Source: Bacillota bacterium
GTDB lineage: Bacteria; Bacillota; UBA4882; UBA8346
DNA length: 54,408 nucleotides
Assembly (NCBI GenBank): GCA_023435225.1
Contig: JAEYRX010000005.1
Coordinates: forward strand, 1 to 54,408
Direction of reading: 5' to 3'
Shown here: positions 16,743 to 25,515 of the stretch, one piece after another
Layout: every line of letters starts with the position of its first letter
How positions within the stretch are numbered: position 1 is the stretch's first letter
Program-made: the position numbers and the translations under genes
The notes under the pieces: generated by a model
Seen by the model: the letters and a program-made list of their open reading frames with translations, nothing else
Databases searched by the model: none
What the model was told of the DNA's origin: nothing

Positions 16743-19012
16743 GCGGTTAATGATCGTCCTGGATCGCCTTGCTCATACAACCCCTTATCCACTTCTTTAA
16801 TAAACGGCGAACATTCTTGGCTATAAAAGAGTACCAGCCGGTGTAAAGCCCTGGTACAGGCTATATACAGAAGTTTTCGTTCCGCTTTACGATGATATCT
16901 TTTGGAACCGGCGTCGGCAATAATCACCGCATCAAATTCCAACCCTTTGGCCAGGTAAATAGGGATAATAACTATACCGCGTTTAAATTCTTCTATCTCG
17001 CTATTAATCAGTGAAATGTCGGTTTTAGCGGATAATCCCTGATAAATACTCTCCGCCTCACTGACATTTTTACATATTACGGCAATTGAACGGTTGCCAT
17101 CCTGTTGGAGTTCCCGGATCGAATCCTCAATTATTCTTGGCAGCACTCCGGGAGAACTTATATTGATCATTTGTGGACGCCGCCCGGAACGGTTAATAAA
17201 TTCCACCGGTTCGTTTTTTTGAAGTAACGAATGGCAAAATGCTTGAATCTCCTTAGTTGACCTATAGCTTCTTTGTAGTTTGATGGAGAGGGAGTTTTCA
17301 ATCTCCAATAAATCAGCAACCCGGTCAAAATCCATGGTTTGAAGTTCCGGATGGACCGATTGATCAGGGTCGCCCAAGATGGTCCAGGAACTTCCCGGGA
17401 AAAGCCGTTTTAAAATTTCATACTGGAACTCCGTATAGTCCTGGGCTTCATCAACGATTAAGCGCCGGATCCCCGATTTAACCGGAAAACCCTCAATAAT
17501 CCCCTGGAAAAAAAGTAACGGCAGTAAATCTTCATAAGGAATATTACCCTGGTTTAACCAACTCAAAGTAAACTTACGGATCTGATTCCAATTTTCAGGT
17601 ATGCCGGCAGGGGCCAGCCGGGAAATTAGTGTTTGATCTTGAAAGAGTTTTCGGTAAAGAGCTAAAGGTATTAGCGTAGTGAATTTATCAACTTTAGCTT
17701 CCAGCGCTTCCAATTCATCTCTGGCAGCCAGCCTGGCCATTGCTTTAATAGTTTTTTCATTTACCTCTTCACCGGTGGCAGCGATAGCCCGTTCTTTTTC
17801 CAGCCGTAATTCATGAATAACCGGACGCAGTTTAACTTGTACCCGTTGTTTTATCTGGGCCAGTCTTTCCGCCGGCGGTAAATAAGCTAGATTTACTCGG
17901 TAAAGAGTTTCCCATTCCTCGCCGGACAATATTACTTGACCCCGGAAACTAATAGTTGGTGAGTTCCGGAGTAGTTCCTCTTCAATAAAAGATAGATAAT
18001 TTTTGATTACTGTCATAAATTTTGGTGACGACTTATAACGGATAGCTGCCGAACGCGCCGAATATGAAGCGCTATCCGGGTTTGAGAGGATATAATCCAT
18101 ATGAGTATCCCGGTCTTCTATTTTGGCTGAAAACCGGATTTGGGAACTGATATAATCGTGAAATGTAGTTTGTAATACATTTTCCTCACCTAATTCCGGT
18201 AAAACATCGGAAATATAATCACTAAAAATTTGGTTGGGGGAGAGAATTAAAATATTTTTACTAGTGATGGTTTCCCGTTCCTGATAAAGCAGATAGGCCA
18301 CCCGATGTAAAGCAATAGAGGTTTTTCCACTGCCGGCCGGTCCCTGAACCAATAATAACCGGTGGCGCTCATCCCGAATAACCCGGTTTTGTTCACGTTG
18401 GATACTGTTAACAATAGTCCGCATTTTACTATCGGCGCTTTGACCAAGTATTTCCTGAAGGACCTCATCGTCGATTTTAAGATCGGTATCGAACATTGAT
18501 CTTATTTCACCGGCAATAATTTTGTATTGTCTTTTTAAGGTTATTATACCGGAGATGGTTCCTACCGGACATAAGTAGTTGGCTGGGCCGGTTTCGAAGT
18601 CATAGAACATCCCGGCTACCGGTGAACGCCAATCATAAATTAAATTCCGGCCGGTTTCCGGATCGTTCAGGGAACCGATCCCAATATAGATCTCTTCCGG
18701 CATTGATGTCAAAACCGGTAATTCTTCCAAAAAGTCGATTCTACCAAAGTAAGGGGAATCGATCATTTTTTTCAAACTAACTTGACGGCGCCAAGAGGAG
18801 GCTGTAATACTGCGTTCACGGATAATTGTTTCGACTTGTTGAGCTTGATCCCAGAAGTTAGCTGTCTTAGTCTCCCAGAAAGACTCCAAAGCATTTTGCA
18901 AACCGGACCGGGTGTTGTGAAACTGTTTTTGCCCCAGAGAAATTTGAAGGTGGATATTTTCCAAAACCATCTTTAAACGTTGGTGTTCGTATTGACGTTC
19001 GGATTCGTTCAT
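16703..19012 (-). CDS. helD: HelD-like RNA polymerase recycling helicase (UvrD superfamily)
   Basis: 769 residues. The N-terminal coiled coil (ERQYEHQRLKMVLENI..., residues 1-60) is the arm that enters the RNA polymerase channel in characterised HelD proteins. Walker A is GPAGSGKTSIALHRVAYLLY; helicase motif II lies in LIVDEAQDYTEFQYEIL; motif III region GDPDQSVHP; motif IV-VI region ends with KLLYIACTRALHRL. HelD clears stalled RNA polymerase from DNA using ATP, and is confined to Gram-positive phyla. ATG 19012 follows AAAGGAG. The final residues (RDRVVPRHPCSP) come from an inverted repeat, so the normal stop was probably displaced. Confidence 0.93.
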   Translation of the reverse strand: MNESERQYEHQRLKMVLENIHLQISLGQKQFHNTRSGLQNALESFWETKTANFWDQAQQVETIIRERSITASSWRRQVSLKKMIDSPYFGRIDFLEELPVLTSMPEEIYIGIGSLNDPETGRNLIYDWRSPVAGMFYDFETGPANYLCPVGTISGIITLKRQYKIIAGEIRSMFDTDLKIDDEVLQEILGQSADSKMRTIVNSIQREQNRVIRDERHRLLLVQGPAGSGKTSIALHRVAYLLYQERETITSKNILILSPNQIFSDYISDVLPELGEENVLQTTFHDYISSQIRFSAKIEDRDTHMDYILSNPDSASYSARSAAIRYKSSPKFMTVIKNYLSFIEEELLRNSPTISFRGQVILSGEEWETLYRVNLAYLPPAERLAQIKQRVQVKLRPVIHELRLEKERAIAATGEEVNEKTIKAMARLAARDELEALEAKVDKFTTLIPLALYRKLFQDQTLISRLAPAGIPENWNQIRKFTLSWLNQGNIPYEDLLPLLFFQGIIEGFPVKSGIRRLIVDEAQDYTEFQYEILKRLFPGSSWTILGDPDQSVHPELQTMDFDRVADLLEIENSLSIKLQRSYRSTKEIQAFCHSLLQKNEPVEFINRSGRRPQMINISSPGVLPRIIEDSIRELQQDGNRSIAVICKNVSEAESIYQGLSAKTDISLINSEIEEFKRGIVIIPIYLAKGLEFDAVIIADAGSKRYHRKAERKLLYIACTRALHRLVLFYSQECSPFIKEVDKGLYEQGDPGRSLTARDRVVPRHPCSP

Positions 19013-19195
19013 TGGCGTCTCCTTTAATAAATTAGCGCATATTTTTATATTGACTATTTAAGTTTTTATTGATATAATATATTATATATGTGTAAAAATA
19101 TTATTTTTTGCATATTTTTTTATTATAGTGGTTAATTTTAAAAAAGTAAAGTACTTCTGAGAATGTTTAAGAAAATAATTTATATTGCCTTTTTA

Positions 19196-19224
19196 AATCC
19201 CGAACCTAAGAGGACGGGATTTTT
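19196..19224 (+). terminator. Orphan terminator-like hairpin
   Basis: AATCCCG (19196-19202) and CGGGATT (19215-19221) pair around a 12-nt loop and are followed by TTTTATTATT. On the + strand no gene ends before it, since helD reads away from it. It may close a short unannotated transcript or be a leftover. The rest of the 19013-19362 gap is AT-rich. Confidence 0.45.
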
Positions 19225-19362
19225 ATTATTCCTTAATCAGTGTTGGTATATCTATTTATCAATGGAGTTTTATAATTACCTCAACTTCATCCTTTAGTGA
19301 CAATCACTAGAATAAGAAGAAATTAGTTTACTTAAGGTTAATAAAAATAATATCAATATTAA

Positions 19363-19392
19363 TTGACTGACTATCAGTCAACATAATATAAT
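19363..19392 (+). promoter_or_regulatory. Promoter with TetR-type operator
   Basis: TTGACT (19363-19368), an 18-nt spacer and TATAAT (19387-19392) make a sigma-A-type promoter. Its -35 end is embedded in a perfect 8-3-8 palindrome, TTGACTGACTATCAGTCAA (19363-19381), the usual form of a TetR operator. Repression by the TetR protein encoded 31 nt downstream is the simple reading. Confidence 0.75.
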
Positions 19393-19422
19393 ATAGGTAA
19401 TTAATATAATAAAGGAGAACAA

Positions 19423-20064
19423 ATGGCTAGAATAACAAAAGAACCGGAAGAGCGGAAAGCCGAGATTATTAATGCAGCCAAGGATTTGTTTTTAACCAAG
19501 GGTTTCGAAGAAACTTCGGTTGGAGATATTGTCGCCAAGGTTGGAGTAGCCCAGGGTTTATTTTATTATTACTTTAAATCCAAAGATGAGATCCTTGATG
19601 AAGTGGTAGGGCGTTTCGCTGATCAGTACTTTGGAGATTTATTTAATATCACTAATGATCAGCAACTGGGTGTTATAAAAAAAATACAAGTTATTTTCCA
19701 ACAAATGTTTAAGTTAATGGCTGAAAATGAAAAACTGGTTTTGTATATACACCGGGCTGAAAATGAACTCCTCCATTACCGGTTGGAGCGAAAATTCACC
19801 ACTCAGGCAATAGATATATTTACTAATATTATAGAACAAGGAATACGGGAGGGGATTTTTGAGGTCGAGTACCCCCGGGAAACTGCGGAGATATTAATGG
19901 CCGGTATCGGTAATATGCCTAGCATTTTCGATAAAACACAAAGTTTGGAACAGTTTTATTATAAACTCCGGGCTGGTCTGGGAGTGATTGAAAAAGCTCT
20001 GGGCGCTCCCAAAGGGAGTTTGCATTTTGAATTTTTTCCAAGTGAACGTCAAGACGAATCATAA
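19423..20064 (+). CDS. TetR/AcrR family regulator (first)
   Basis: 213 residues. The N-terminal helix-turn-helix is clear: AEIINAAKDLFLTKGFEETSVGDIVAKVGVAQGLFYYYFKSKDEIL. The C-terminal ligand domain is helical, with no known signature. ATG 19423 follows AAAGGAG. The palindrome over its own promoter (19363-19381) implies autoregulation. The gene heads a cluster of TetR2, ABC ATPase, permease and adaptor, all on the same strand. It therefore probably controls export of a small toxic compound sensed by its ligand pocket. Confidence 0.92.
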   Translation: MARITKEPEERKAEIINAAKDLFLTKGFEETSVGDIVAKVGVAQGLFYYYFKSKDEILDEVVGRFADQYFGDLFNITNDQQLGVIKKIQVIFQQMFKLMAENEKLVLYIHRAENELLHYRLERKFTTQAIDIFTNIIEQGIREGIFEVEYPRETAEILMAGIGNMPSIFDKTQSLEQFYYKLRAGLGVIEKALGAPKGSLHFEFFPSERQDES

Positions 20065-20071
20065 GACACAT

Positions 20072-20125
20072 TTGACAGAGATAAAAAATTATCATATTAT
20101 ATGAATGTATTCATGAATTAATTCA
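20072..20125 (+). promoter_or_regulatory. Promoter with overlapping palindromic operators for second TetR gene
   Basis: TTGACA (20072-20077), 17-nt spacer and TATTAT (20095-20100) form a good promoter. Immediately after it are two overlapping palindromes: ATGAATGTATTCAT (20101-20114) and TGAATTAATTCA (20114-20125), at the expected transcription start. A repressor bound there would block transcription of TetR2 and the ABC genes behind it. Confidence 0.75.
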
Positions 20126-20147
20126 CCCTTTTTAATAGGAGCCGAAA

Positions 20148-20777
20148 ATGACTGGTATTAGAGAAGAAAAGAAAAAAGCCATCCGGGAGAAGCTTTTAAA
20201 CTCCGCTAAAGAAGTATTTCTGGATCAAGGATACGCTCAAACAACCATTGAGCATATTGCCAAACACGCTGAACTTGGTTTAGGAACCGCCTATAATTAT
20301 TTTTCTTCCAAAGAAGAGTTGTTTTTACTGGCAATGGCTGAAGAATTCACCGCGCCAATTGATGAGAATATCCCAGCAGAACAATATCAGGAGATCGATG
20401 TTGCCGGAATTGTTTTAGAACAATTATTAAGAGTTTTGCGGAAAATGAACTTTTTCAGCAAAAAGATTTGGCGGGAAGTATTTACTGCTCTAATAAAAAC
20501 AATGAATTCCAACATGGCGGTTATAAAAACTTTAATGAAAGCGGATTATCAAGCAATGGACCGGATAAGAGCGCTTTTAAATAAATTAAAAGCTAAAAAA
20601 CTGCTTGAAGATAGTTTTTTGGTTGATGAAGCGGTTGAACTGATTTATGGGGCTTTGGTTTTTCAATTGATGTGGTATTTATTTGAGGATAATATTACTT
20701 ACGAACAATTGACCGGTAAACTTCAGGCTCAGCTTAAATTTTTATTTGAAGACAAATGCAAAAAAATTATAAGGTGA
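20148..20777 (+). CDS. TetR/AcrR family regulator (second)
   Basis: 209 residues. HTH segment IREKLLNSAKEVFLDQGYAQTTIEHIAKHAELGLGTAYNYFSSKEELF is typical; the C-terminal domain is divergent. ATG 20148 follows TAGGAG. It is a separate lineage from the TetR gene 83 nt upstream and has its own promoter and palindromes. The ABC ATPase gene starts 5 nt after its stop, so this is the likeliest direct repressor of the efflux operon. Confidence 0.92.
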   Translation: MTGIREEKKKAIREKLLNSAKEVFLDQGYAQTTIEHIAKHAELGLGTAYNYFSSKEELFLLAMAEEFTAPIDENIPAEQYQEIDVAGIVLEQLLRVLRKMNFFSKKIWREVFTALIKTMNSNMAVIKTLMKADYQAMDRIRALLNKLKAKKLLEDSFLVDEAVELIYGALVFQLMWYLFEDNITYEQLTGKLQAQLKFLFEDKCKKIIR

Positions 20778-20782
20778 TCAGA

Positions 20783-21493
20783 ATGTTAAGTTTTCCACTC
20801 TTTAAATTAAATAATGTAACTAAAGAATATAAAATGGGTGAGATCACTGTTGCGGCCTTAAAATCAGCTACTTTTGAAGTCCCTAGAGGTGAACTGGTGG
20901 TAGTTTTAGGACCAAGCGGTTCCGGTAAGAGCACTCTACTCAATATCATCGGTGGGATGGATACGGCCAGCTCCGGCAAGATTTATTTTGACGGTGAAGA
21001 TATTTCTACCTACGATGAACGCCGGTTAACCTTTTTTCGCCGTCATAAGATAGGTTTTGTATTTCAATTTTATAATCTGATGCCTAATCTAACCGTTAGA
21101 GAAAATGTGGAATTGGCGACTGAGATCAGCCAAAACCCCCTTGATATTGATGAAGTATTGAAGCAAGTAGGTTTAGATGAACGTTCCGATCATTTTCCTT
21201 CCCAATTAAGCGGTGGAGAACAACAAAGAGTGGCTATTGCCAGAGCAATTGCCAAAAATCCGGATGTATTGTTATGTGATGAACCAACCGGGGCGTTGGA
21301 CTATTCTACCGGGATAAGAATCCTTAAATTATTGAATGAAATCAACCGCAATACCGGCCGGACTATCATGATTATTACCCATAATCAACCTATCTCCAAG
21401 ATAGCTCATAGGGTAATTAAACTGCGAAGTGGGGAAATAGCCGAAATAACTGAAAATCAGAACCGGGTTGATCCGGAAGCGGTAAGTTGGTAA
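20783..21493 (+). CDS. ABC transporter ATP-binding protein (MacB/LolD type)
   Basis: About 236 residues from ATG 20783 (AAGGTG upstream); an ATG at 20756 would overlap the TetR gene. Walker A GPSGSGKST, Q-loop VFQFYNLMPNLT, signature LSGGEQQRVAIARA and Walker B VLLCDEPTGALD are all intact, with the H-loop in IMIITHNQ. The NLMPNLTVRENV spacing and EPTGALD motif put it in the MacB/LolD class that powers FtsX-type permeases, exactly the type encoded next. It sits at the cytoplasmic face and hydrolyses ATP for the mechanotransmission-type exporter. Confidence 0.93.
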   Translation: MLSFPLFKLNNVTKEYKMGEITVAALKSATFEVPRGELVVVLGPSGSGKSTLLNIIGGMDTASSGKIYFDGEDISTYDERRLTFFRRHKIGFVFQFYNLMPNLTVRENVELATEISQNPLDIDEVLKQVGLDERSDHFPSQLSGGEQQRVAIARAIAKNPDVLLCDEPTGALDYSTGIRILKLLNEINRNTGRTIMIITHNQPISKIAHRVIKLRSGEIAEITENQNRVDPEAVSW

Positions 21494-21517
21494 AGAAAAG
21501 AGGGCTTTAATACCTTT

Positions 21518-21580
21518 TCTCTGTGTCCCAGCGCCTCTGTGGCTGAGATCTTATTGACCACAGAGACACAGAAGCGGAGA
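21518..21580. repeat. CTCTGTGG/CCACAGAG imperfect hairpin within operon
   Basis: CTCTGTGG (21535-21542) pairs with CCACAGAG (21558-21565), and flanking CTGTGTC / GACACAG segments extend the relation imperfectly. This CACAGAGACACAGAG-type motif is a common intergenic repeat. It lies between the ATPase and permease genes and has no T-tract. Confidence 0.45.
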
Positions 21581-21641
21581 GTTATTGTTTAATATCCAGT
21601 TGTACTTTAAATGTAATTAGGTTTACTAAATGGAGTTCGGG

Positions 21642-24008
21642 ATGAAAAAATTAAATCTGATGCTTTTGCGGGAAATAAAACAATCAATGGGACAATTTGT
21701 TGCGGCGGCGGCGGTAATTTTTGCCGGGATTTTTATGTTTGCAGCGATTTATATGTCTTATTTAAACCTGAGAAACTCTTTAAATTACTATTACCGGCAA
21801 TACCGGTTTCTGGATTATTATGCCGAGGCCCGGAATATTTCTCCGGAAGCGATAAAAAAGATAAAAAATCTGCCGGATGTTGCTGAGGCCATAGGACGAA
21901 TTTCTAATGATGTCGGGGCTGATATGGGGGAAGGAAAACGGGTTACTCTTAGAATAATTTCTCTACCTGATACTAAACGTCCTGAAATAAACGATATTTA
22001 TTTTGTCCGGGGTGGTTATTTTACTCGTAAATTGCCGAATGAGTGCCTTGTTAATCAGAAATTTGCCGAATATAACGGTTTAAGTAAGGGCGATCGGATA
22101 AAAGCCATTATCAACCGGCATATTTACGAATTTAGAGTAGTCGGAGTAGTGGGGAGCCCGGAGTTTATTTATGCCATGAAGTCGGCCGACGCTATATTCT
22201 CTTCAGCGGATGATTTTGGAGTTCTTTATATCAAAGAATCAACCGCCGGTAGACTTTTTGACTCCAATCAAACCTATAATCAATTACAGGTAATCTTCAA
22301 ACCGCAAACAGACCAGAAACCAGTAATCGATAAAATCGAAGATATTTTAAAATCGTCAGGATTTACCCGAGGAACTGAACGCAAGGACCAACTTAGTAAC
22401 ACCATGATTAAAGATGAGATCGCCCAGTTGGAAAATATGGCGGTATTGTTCCCGGCCCTGTTTTTTTCAGTAGCGGCTATGATAATTTATATAATGTTAC
22501 GGCGGGTAATCAGTAACCAACGGGTTTTAATCGGAGTTATGAAAGCTTTCGGATATACCGATGCTAGGATTTTAGCTCATTATCTGGGGTATTCGGTACT
22601 GATATCACTTGCCGGAGGGATTCCGGGAGCAATTTTAGGGCTTTACGCCGGTATCGGTATTACCGGGATGTATACCGAGATTTATAATATTCCGGTCTTA
22701 AATGCTAAAATTTATTGGGATATTATTTTTATCGGAATCGGATTAAGCACTTTGTTTTGTTTATTGGCCGGATATAACTCCGCTAAAAGGGTACTCACTA
22801 TCCAGCCGGCTCACGCCATGCGGCCGGAACCGCCAAAAGCCGGCCGGCGAATCTTCCTTGAAAAAATCAAATCCTTATGGGAACAGTTTTCTTTTGGATG
22901 GAAGATGAGTATCCGAAATATCTTTCGTAGCCGGCAACGAACTTTGATTACTATTGTCGGCTTGATGTTTACGATTATGTTTTTTATGGTCTCAATCTTT
23001 TTCCTGGATTGTATCGATTATCTTTTGAAAAGTCATTTTTTTGAATTTCAGCGCCAGGATTATAAAGTAGTTTTTTCCAAACCGGCGTCTTATTATGATA
23101 CTTTACAACTTAAGAGCATCCGAGGAATTGAAAGAGTGGAACCGCTTTTAGAGATACCGGTAGAAGTAAAAAACGGTTGGATGAAAAGGAACACTCAAAT
23201 AGTCGGGTTGGTTCCTTATAATAGTTTTTACCGTTTAACCGATGAAAACCGGAGAAATGTACCGGTTCCGGATGAAGGTTTATTGGTATCCGACTTTATC
23301 GCCAATAAATTGATGTTACAACCTGGCGATAATATAACTTTTAAGAGTTTTTTGGGTGACGATGAGAAAAAGACGGTTAAAGTAGCCGGTATTATTAAGC
23401 AATATATCGGTTTTAACAACTATATCAAACTTAGTAACCTGGGAAAGTTGCTTGAGGAAGGAAAATTCGCCACCGGGGTTTTGATTAAGGTTACCAAGGG
23501 ACTTGATGATTATGTTAAACGGGAATTATATAAAATGCCGGGAGTGGAGATGGTTGAATCCCGTTTAAAGTCATACGAAGTATTTCTTCAGTATATGGAT
23601 TTCACCTATGTGTTTATAGGTTTGATGATCATATTCGGCGCCATAATGGGTTTTGCTATTATTTTTAATACTACGGTCATAAATATTATGGAACGGCGCC
23701 GGGAATTAGCTTCACTCAAAGTACTGGGTTATACTTTCCGGGAGATTGAGAATACCATCTGGAGGGAAAATCTGTTTTTAGGAGTAATTTCTTTGTTACC
23801 CGGGATTTTATTGGGAAGAGTGATGTGTCAATTTTTAGCGAAAGCTTTCAGTACGGAGTTATTTGCTATTGAGGTTATCATTTATCCCAGAACATATGTT
23901 ATTGCCATTATTAGTGTGTTTATTTTCATAGTTCTGGCCCAATTGGCCAATAAAAAAAGTATTTCCGGCCTTGATATGGTGGAAGTTTTAAAGAATCGCG
24001 AGGGATAA
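21642..24008 (+). CDS. ABC transporter permease, FtsX/MacB type, two FtsX domains
   Basis: About 788 residues from ATG 21642 (GGAG 5 nt upstream; an ATG at 21630 is in frame). N-terminal helix at 20-40, a large extracellular MacB-type periplasmic-core domain to about 260, then an FtsX block of three helices (270-390). A second helix near 440-460 is followed by another extracellular domain and a final three-helix FtsX block (670-780). The duplicated layout is typical of Gram-positive exporters that work with one ATPase and an HlyD-like adaptor. It is followed after 3 nt of spacing by the adaptor frame, so the complex is encoded in order. Confidence 0.92.
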   Translation: MKKLNLMLLREIKQSMGQFVAAAAVIFAGIFMFAAIYMSYLNLRNSLNYYYRQYRFLDYYAEARNISPEAIKKIKNLPDVAEAIGRISNDVGADMGEGKRVTLRIISLPDTKRPEINDIYFVRGGYFTRKLPNECLVNQKFAEYNGLSKGDRIKAIINRHIYEFRVVGVVGSPEFIYAMKSADAIFSSADDFGVLYIKESTAGRLFDSNQTYNQLQVIFKPQTDQKPVIDKIEDILKSSGFTRGTERKDQLSNTMIKDEIAQLENMAVLFPALFFSVAAMIIYIMLRRVISNQRVLIGVMKAFGYTDARILAHYLGYSVLISLAGGIPGAILGLYAGIGITGMYTEIYNIPVLNAKIYWDIIFIGIGLSTLFCLLAGYNSAKRVLTIQPAHAMRPEPPKAGRRIFLEKIKSLWEQFSFGWKMSIRNIFRSRQRTLITIVGLMFTIMFFMVSIFFLDCIDYLLKSHFFEFQRQDYKVVFSKPASYYDTLQLKSIRGIERVEPLLEIPVEVKNGWMKRNTQIVGLVPYNSFYRLTDENRRNVPVPDEGLLVSDFIANKLMLQPGDNITFKSFLGDDEKKTVKVAGIIKQYIGFNNYIKLSNLGKLLEEGKFATGVLIKVTKGLDDYVKRELYKMPGVEMVESRLKSYEVFLQYMDFTYVFIGLMIIFGAIMGFAIIFNTTVINIMERRRELASLKVLGYTFREIENTIWRENLFLGVISLLPGILLGRVMCQFLAKAFSTELFAIEVIIYPRTYVIAIISVFIFIVLAQLANKKSISGLDMVEVLKNREG

Positions 24009-24020
24009 GAGGTGTCGCTG

Positions 24021-25130
24021 ATGAAACGGAAACAATTGTTAACTATTATTAGTATTATTGTGATAGTTGCTGTTGTCTGGGGATTAAACTATTTTAAAAC
24101 GGAGAATGTTCGGGCAGCTGAGGTTTATAAAGGTGAAATCCGTGAATATATTGAGTTACGTGGTAAAGTTGAACTGGATAAAACCGAAAAAGTATATAGT
24201 AATTATACTGGTGTAATCCGGGATTTAAAAGTAGATGAAGGGGATATGGTCGCAGCAGGTATGGCGTTAGTACAATTTGAGGCTCCGGACCGGCAAGTAG
24301 CCGGCGTTGAGTTGGAACGGGCTCAAATAGCTATTAATACAACCAGGAGAGAATATAAATATTTACAGGAAAAATATCAAAAATATAAACAGCTGTTTCA
24401 AACAGGGGCTATTTCCGAACAGGATATGAAAGATATGGAGCTTCAGTATAACAATGCTGAAAATGCCTGGCGGGAAGCTGAACAACAATATAAAATCATT
24501 GCCTATAACTCCTTTCAAAATAGTAAGGATGCCAACCGAAGTATCATAGCGGCTAAAACATCCGGGACCGTTATTAGTAAGTTTGTGGATAAAGGAGCGG
24601 TAGTGGAACCGGGAACTCCTTTATATGAAATCGGCGATTATAATTCCGCCTATATCCGGGTGGATGTTCTGGTGGACGATATGTATAAAGTAAAAGCAGA
24701 TCAACCGGCGGTAATCTCCGGCGATATACTGGATAACCGGGAAGTTACAGGTGTGGTTTATTATATAGCTCCCAAAGGTGTTACCAGTGTTTCATCTTTA
24801 GGAGTGGAACAACAGCGGGTTGAGGTCAGAATTAGGTATGACAACTCCGAGATTAAGCTTCGCCCCGGTTACGATCTGGATGTAAACTTAATTACCGACC
24901 AAAAGGCGGAGGCATTATATGTCCCTGATAAAGCAGTCTTTGAAATGGACGGACATGACAGTGTCTTTGTGATTAAGGACGGTAAATTGGAATTGCGGGA
25001 AATCAAGAAAGGTATTGAAAATAATGATTTTATTGAAGTAACATCGGGGTTAAACGCCGGTGAAAAAGTAGTAATCGATCCGGCCAACAACTTAAAACCG
25101 GATATTAGGGTTAGGGGAAGCGCTGATTAA
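24021..25130 (+). CDS. Efflux adaptor (HlyD/MacA-like periplasmic adaptor family)
   Basis: About 369 residues from ATG 24021. One N-terminal membrane helix (LTIISIIVIVAVVWGLNYF) is followed by a biotinyl-lipoyl half-motif (SNYTGVIRDLKVDEGDMVAAGMALVQFEAP). Next come a coiled-coil hairpin (about 85-165), the second lipoyl half (AKTSGTVISKFVDKGAVVEPGTPLYEIGDY) and beta-barrel and membrane-proximal domains. This is the extracytoplasmic partner of the preceding ABC exporter. Together with the TetR genes it looks like an inducible drug or peptide efflux system. Its stop codon lies inside a hairpin element. Confidence 0.92.
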   Translation: MKRKQLLTIISIIVIVAVVWGLNYFKTENVRAAEVYKGEIREYIELRGKVELDKTEKVYSNYTGVIRDLKVDEGDMVAAGMALVQFEAPDRQVAGVELERAQIAINTTRREYKYLQEKYQKYKQLFQTGAISEQDMKDMELQYNNAENAWREAEQQYKIIAYNSFQNSKDANRSIIAAKTSGTVISKFVDKGAVVEPGTPLYEIGDYNSAYIRVDVLVDDMYKVKADQPAVISGDILDNREVTGVVYYIAPKGVTSVSSLGVEQQRVEVRIRYDNSEIKLRPGYDLDVNLITDQKAEALYVPDKAVFEMDGHDSVFVIKDGKLELREIKKGIENNDFIEVTSGLNAGEKVVIDPANNLKPDIRVRGSAD

Positions 25131-25207
25131 TTGAATAAGTGACGATTTTGTGCTTCGCAAAATGCCTAATACCGCATATTTGCTTGCACAAAATCGGATT
25201 AATCAGC
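25122..25207. repeat. Nested inverted-repeat element at the end of the efflux operon
   Basis: Outer arms GCTGATTAAT (25122-25131) and ATTAATCAGC (25198-25207), inner arms CGATTTTGTGC (25143-25153) and GCACAAAATCG (25186-25196), all perfect. The adaptor stop codon is inside the left arm. There is no T-tract. The rest of the gap to 25515 has a GCCCAGG...CCTGGGC hairpin around 25361-25408 and an AGGAGGT with no start codon behind it; no gene seen. Confidence 0.55.
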
Positions 25208-25515
25208 ACTTCCTTAGTTACCAATAAAAACCTGAATTTAGAATCCGGAAGTGACTGTAAATATTAAAATGTTAAATGATGGTTAATTGAATAAAGGCAG
25301 GAGGTAAAAGAATTCTAAGAGAAGAATATATACTATATGGTTACAAAGTCTGTTTTTCATCGCCCAGGGCAGATGCCATCATTATGGTTCATCAAATCCC
25401 CTGGGCTGTCGTCTAAAATAGTCTCAACTTCACAAAAGGGACGAAATCTAATCATTCTGAATTCTGACTTTTATTTCTTTCTTCGTTTTTATTCTGAGAA
25501 TCGGGTCGTGGTTAC

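Noticed and set aside
25220..25515. Riboswitch upstream of the EamA transporter
   Set aside because: A GCCCAGG/CCTGGGC hairpin and an orphan AGGAGGT are present, but no known riboswitch core could be traced.
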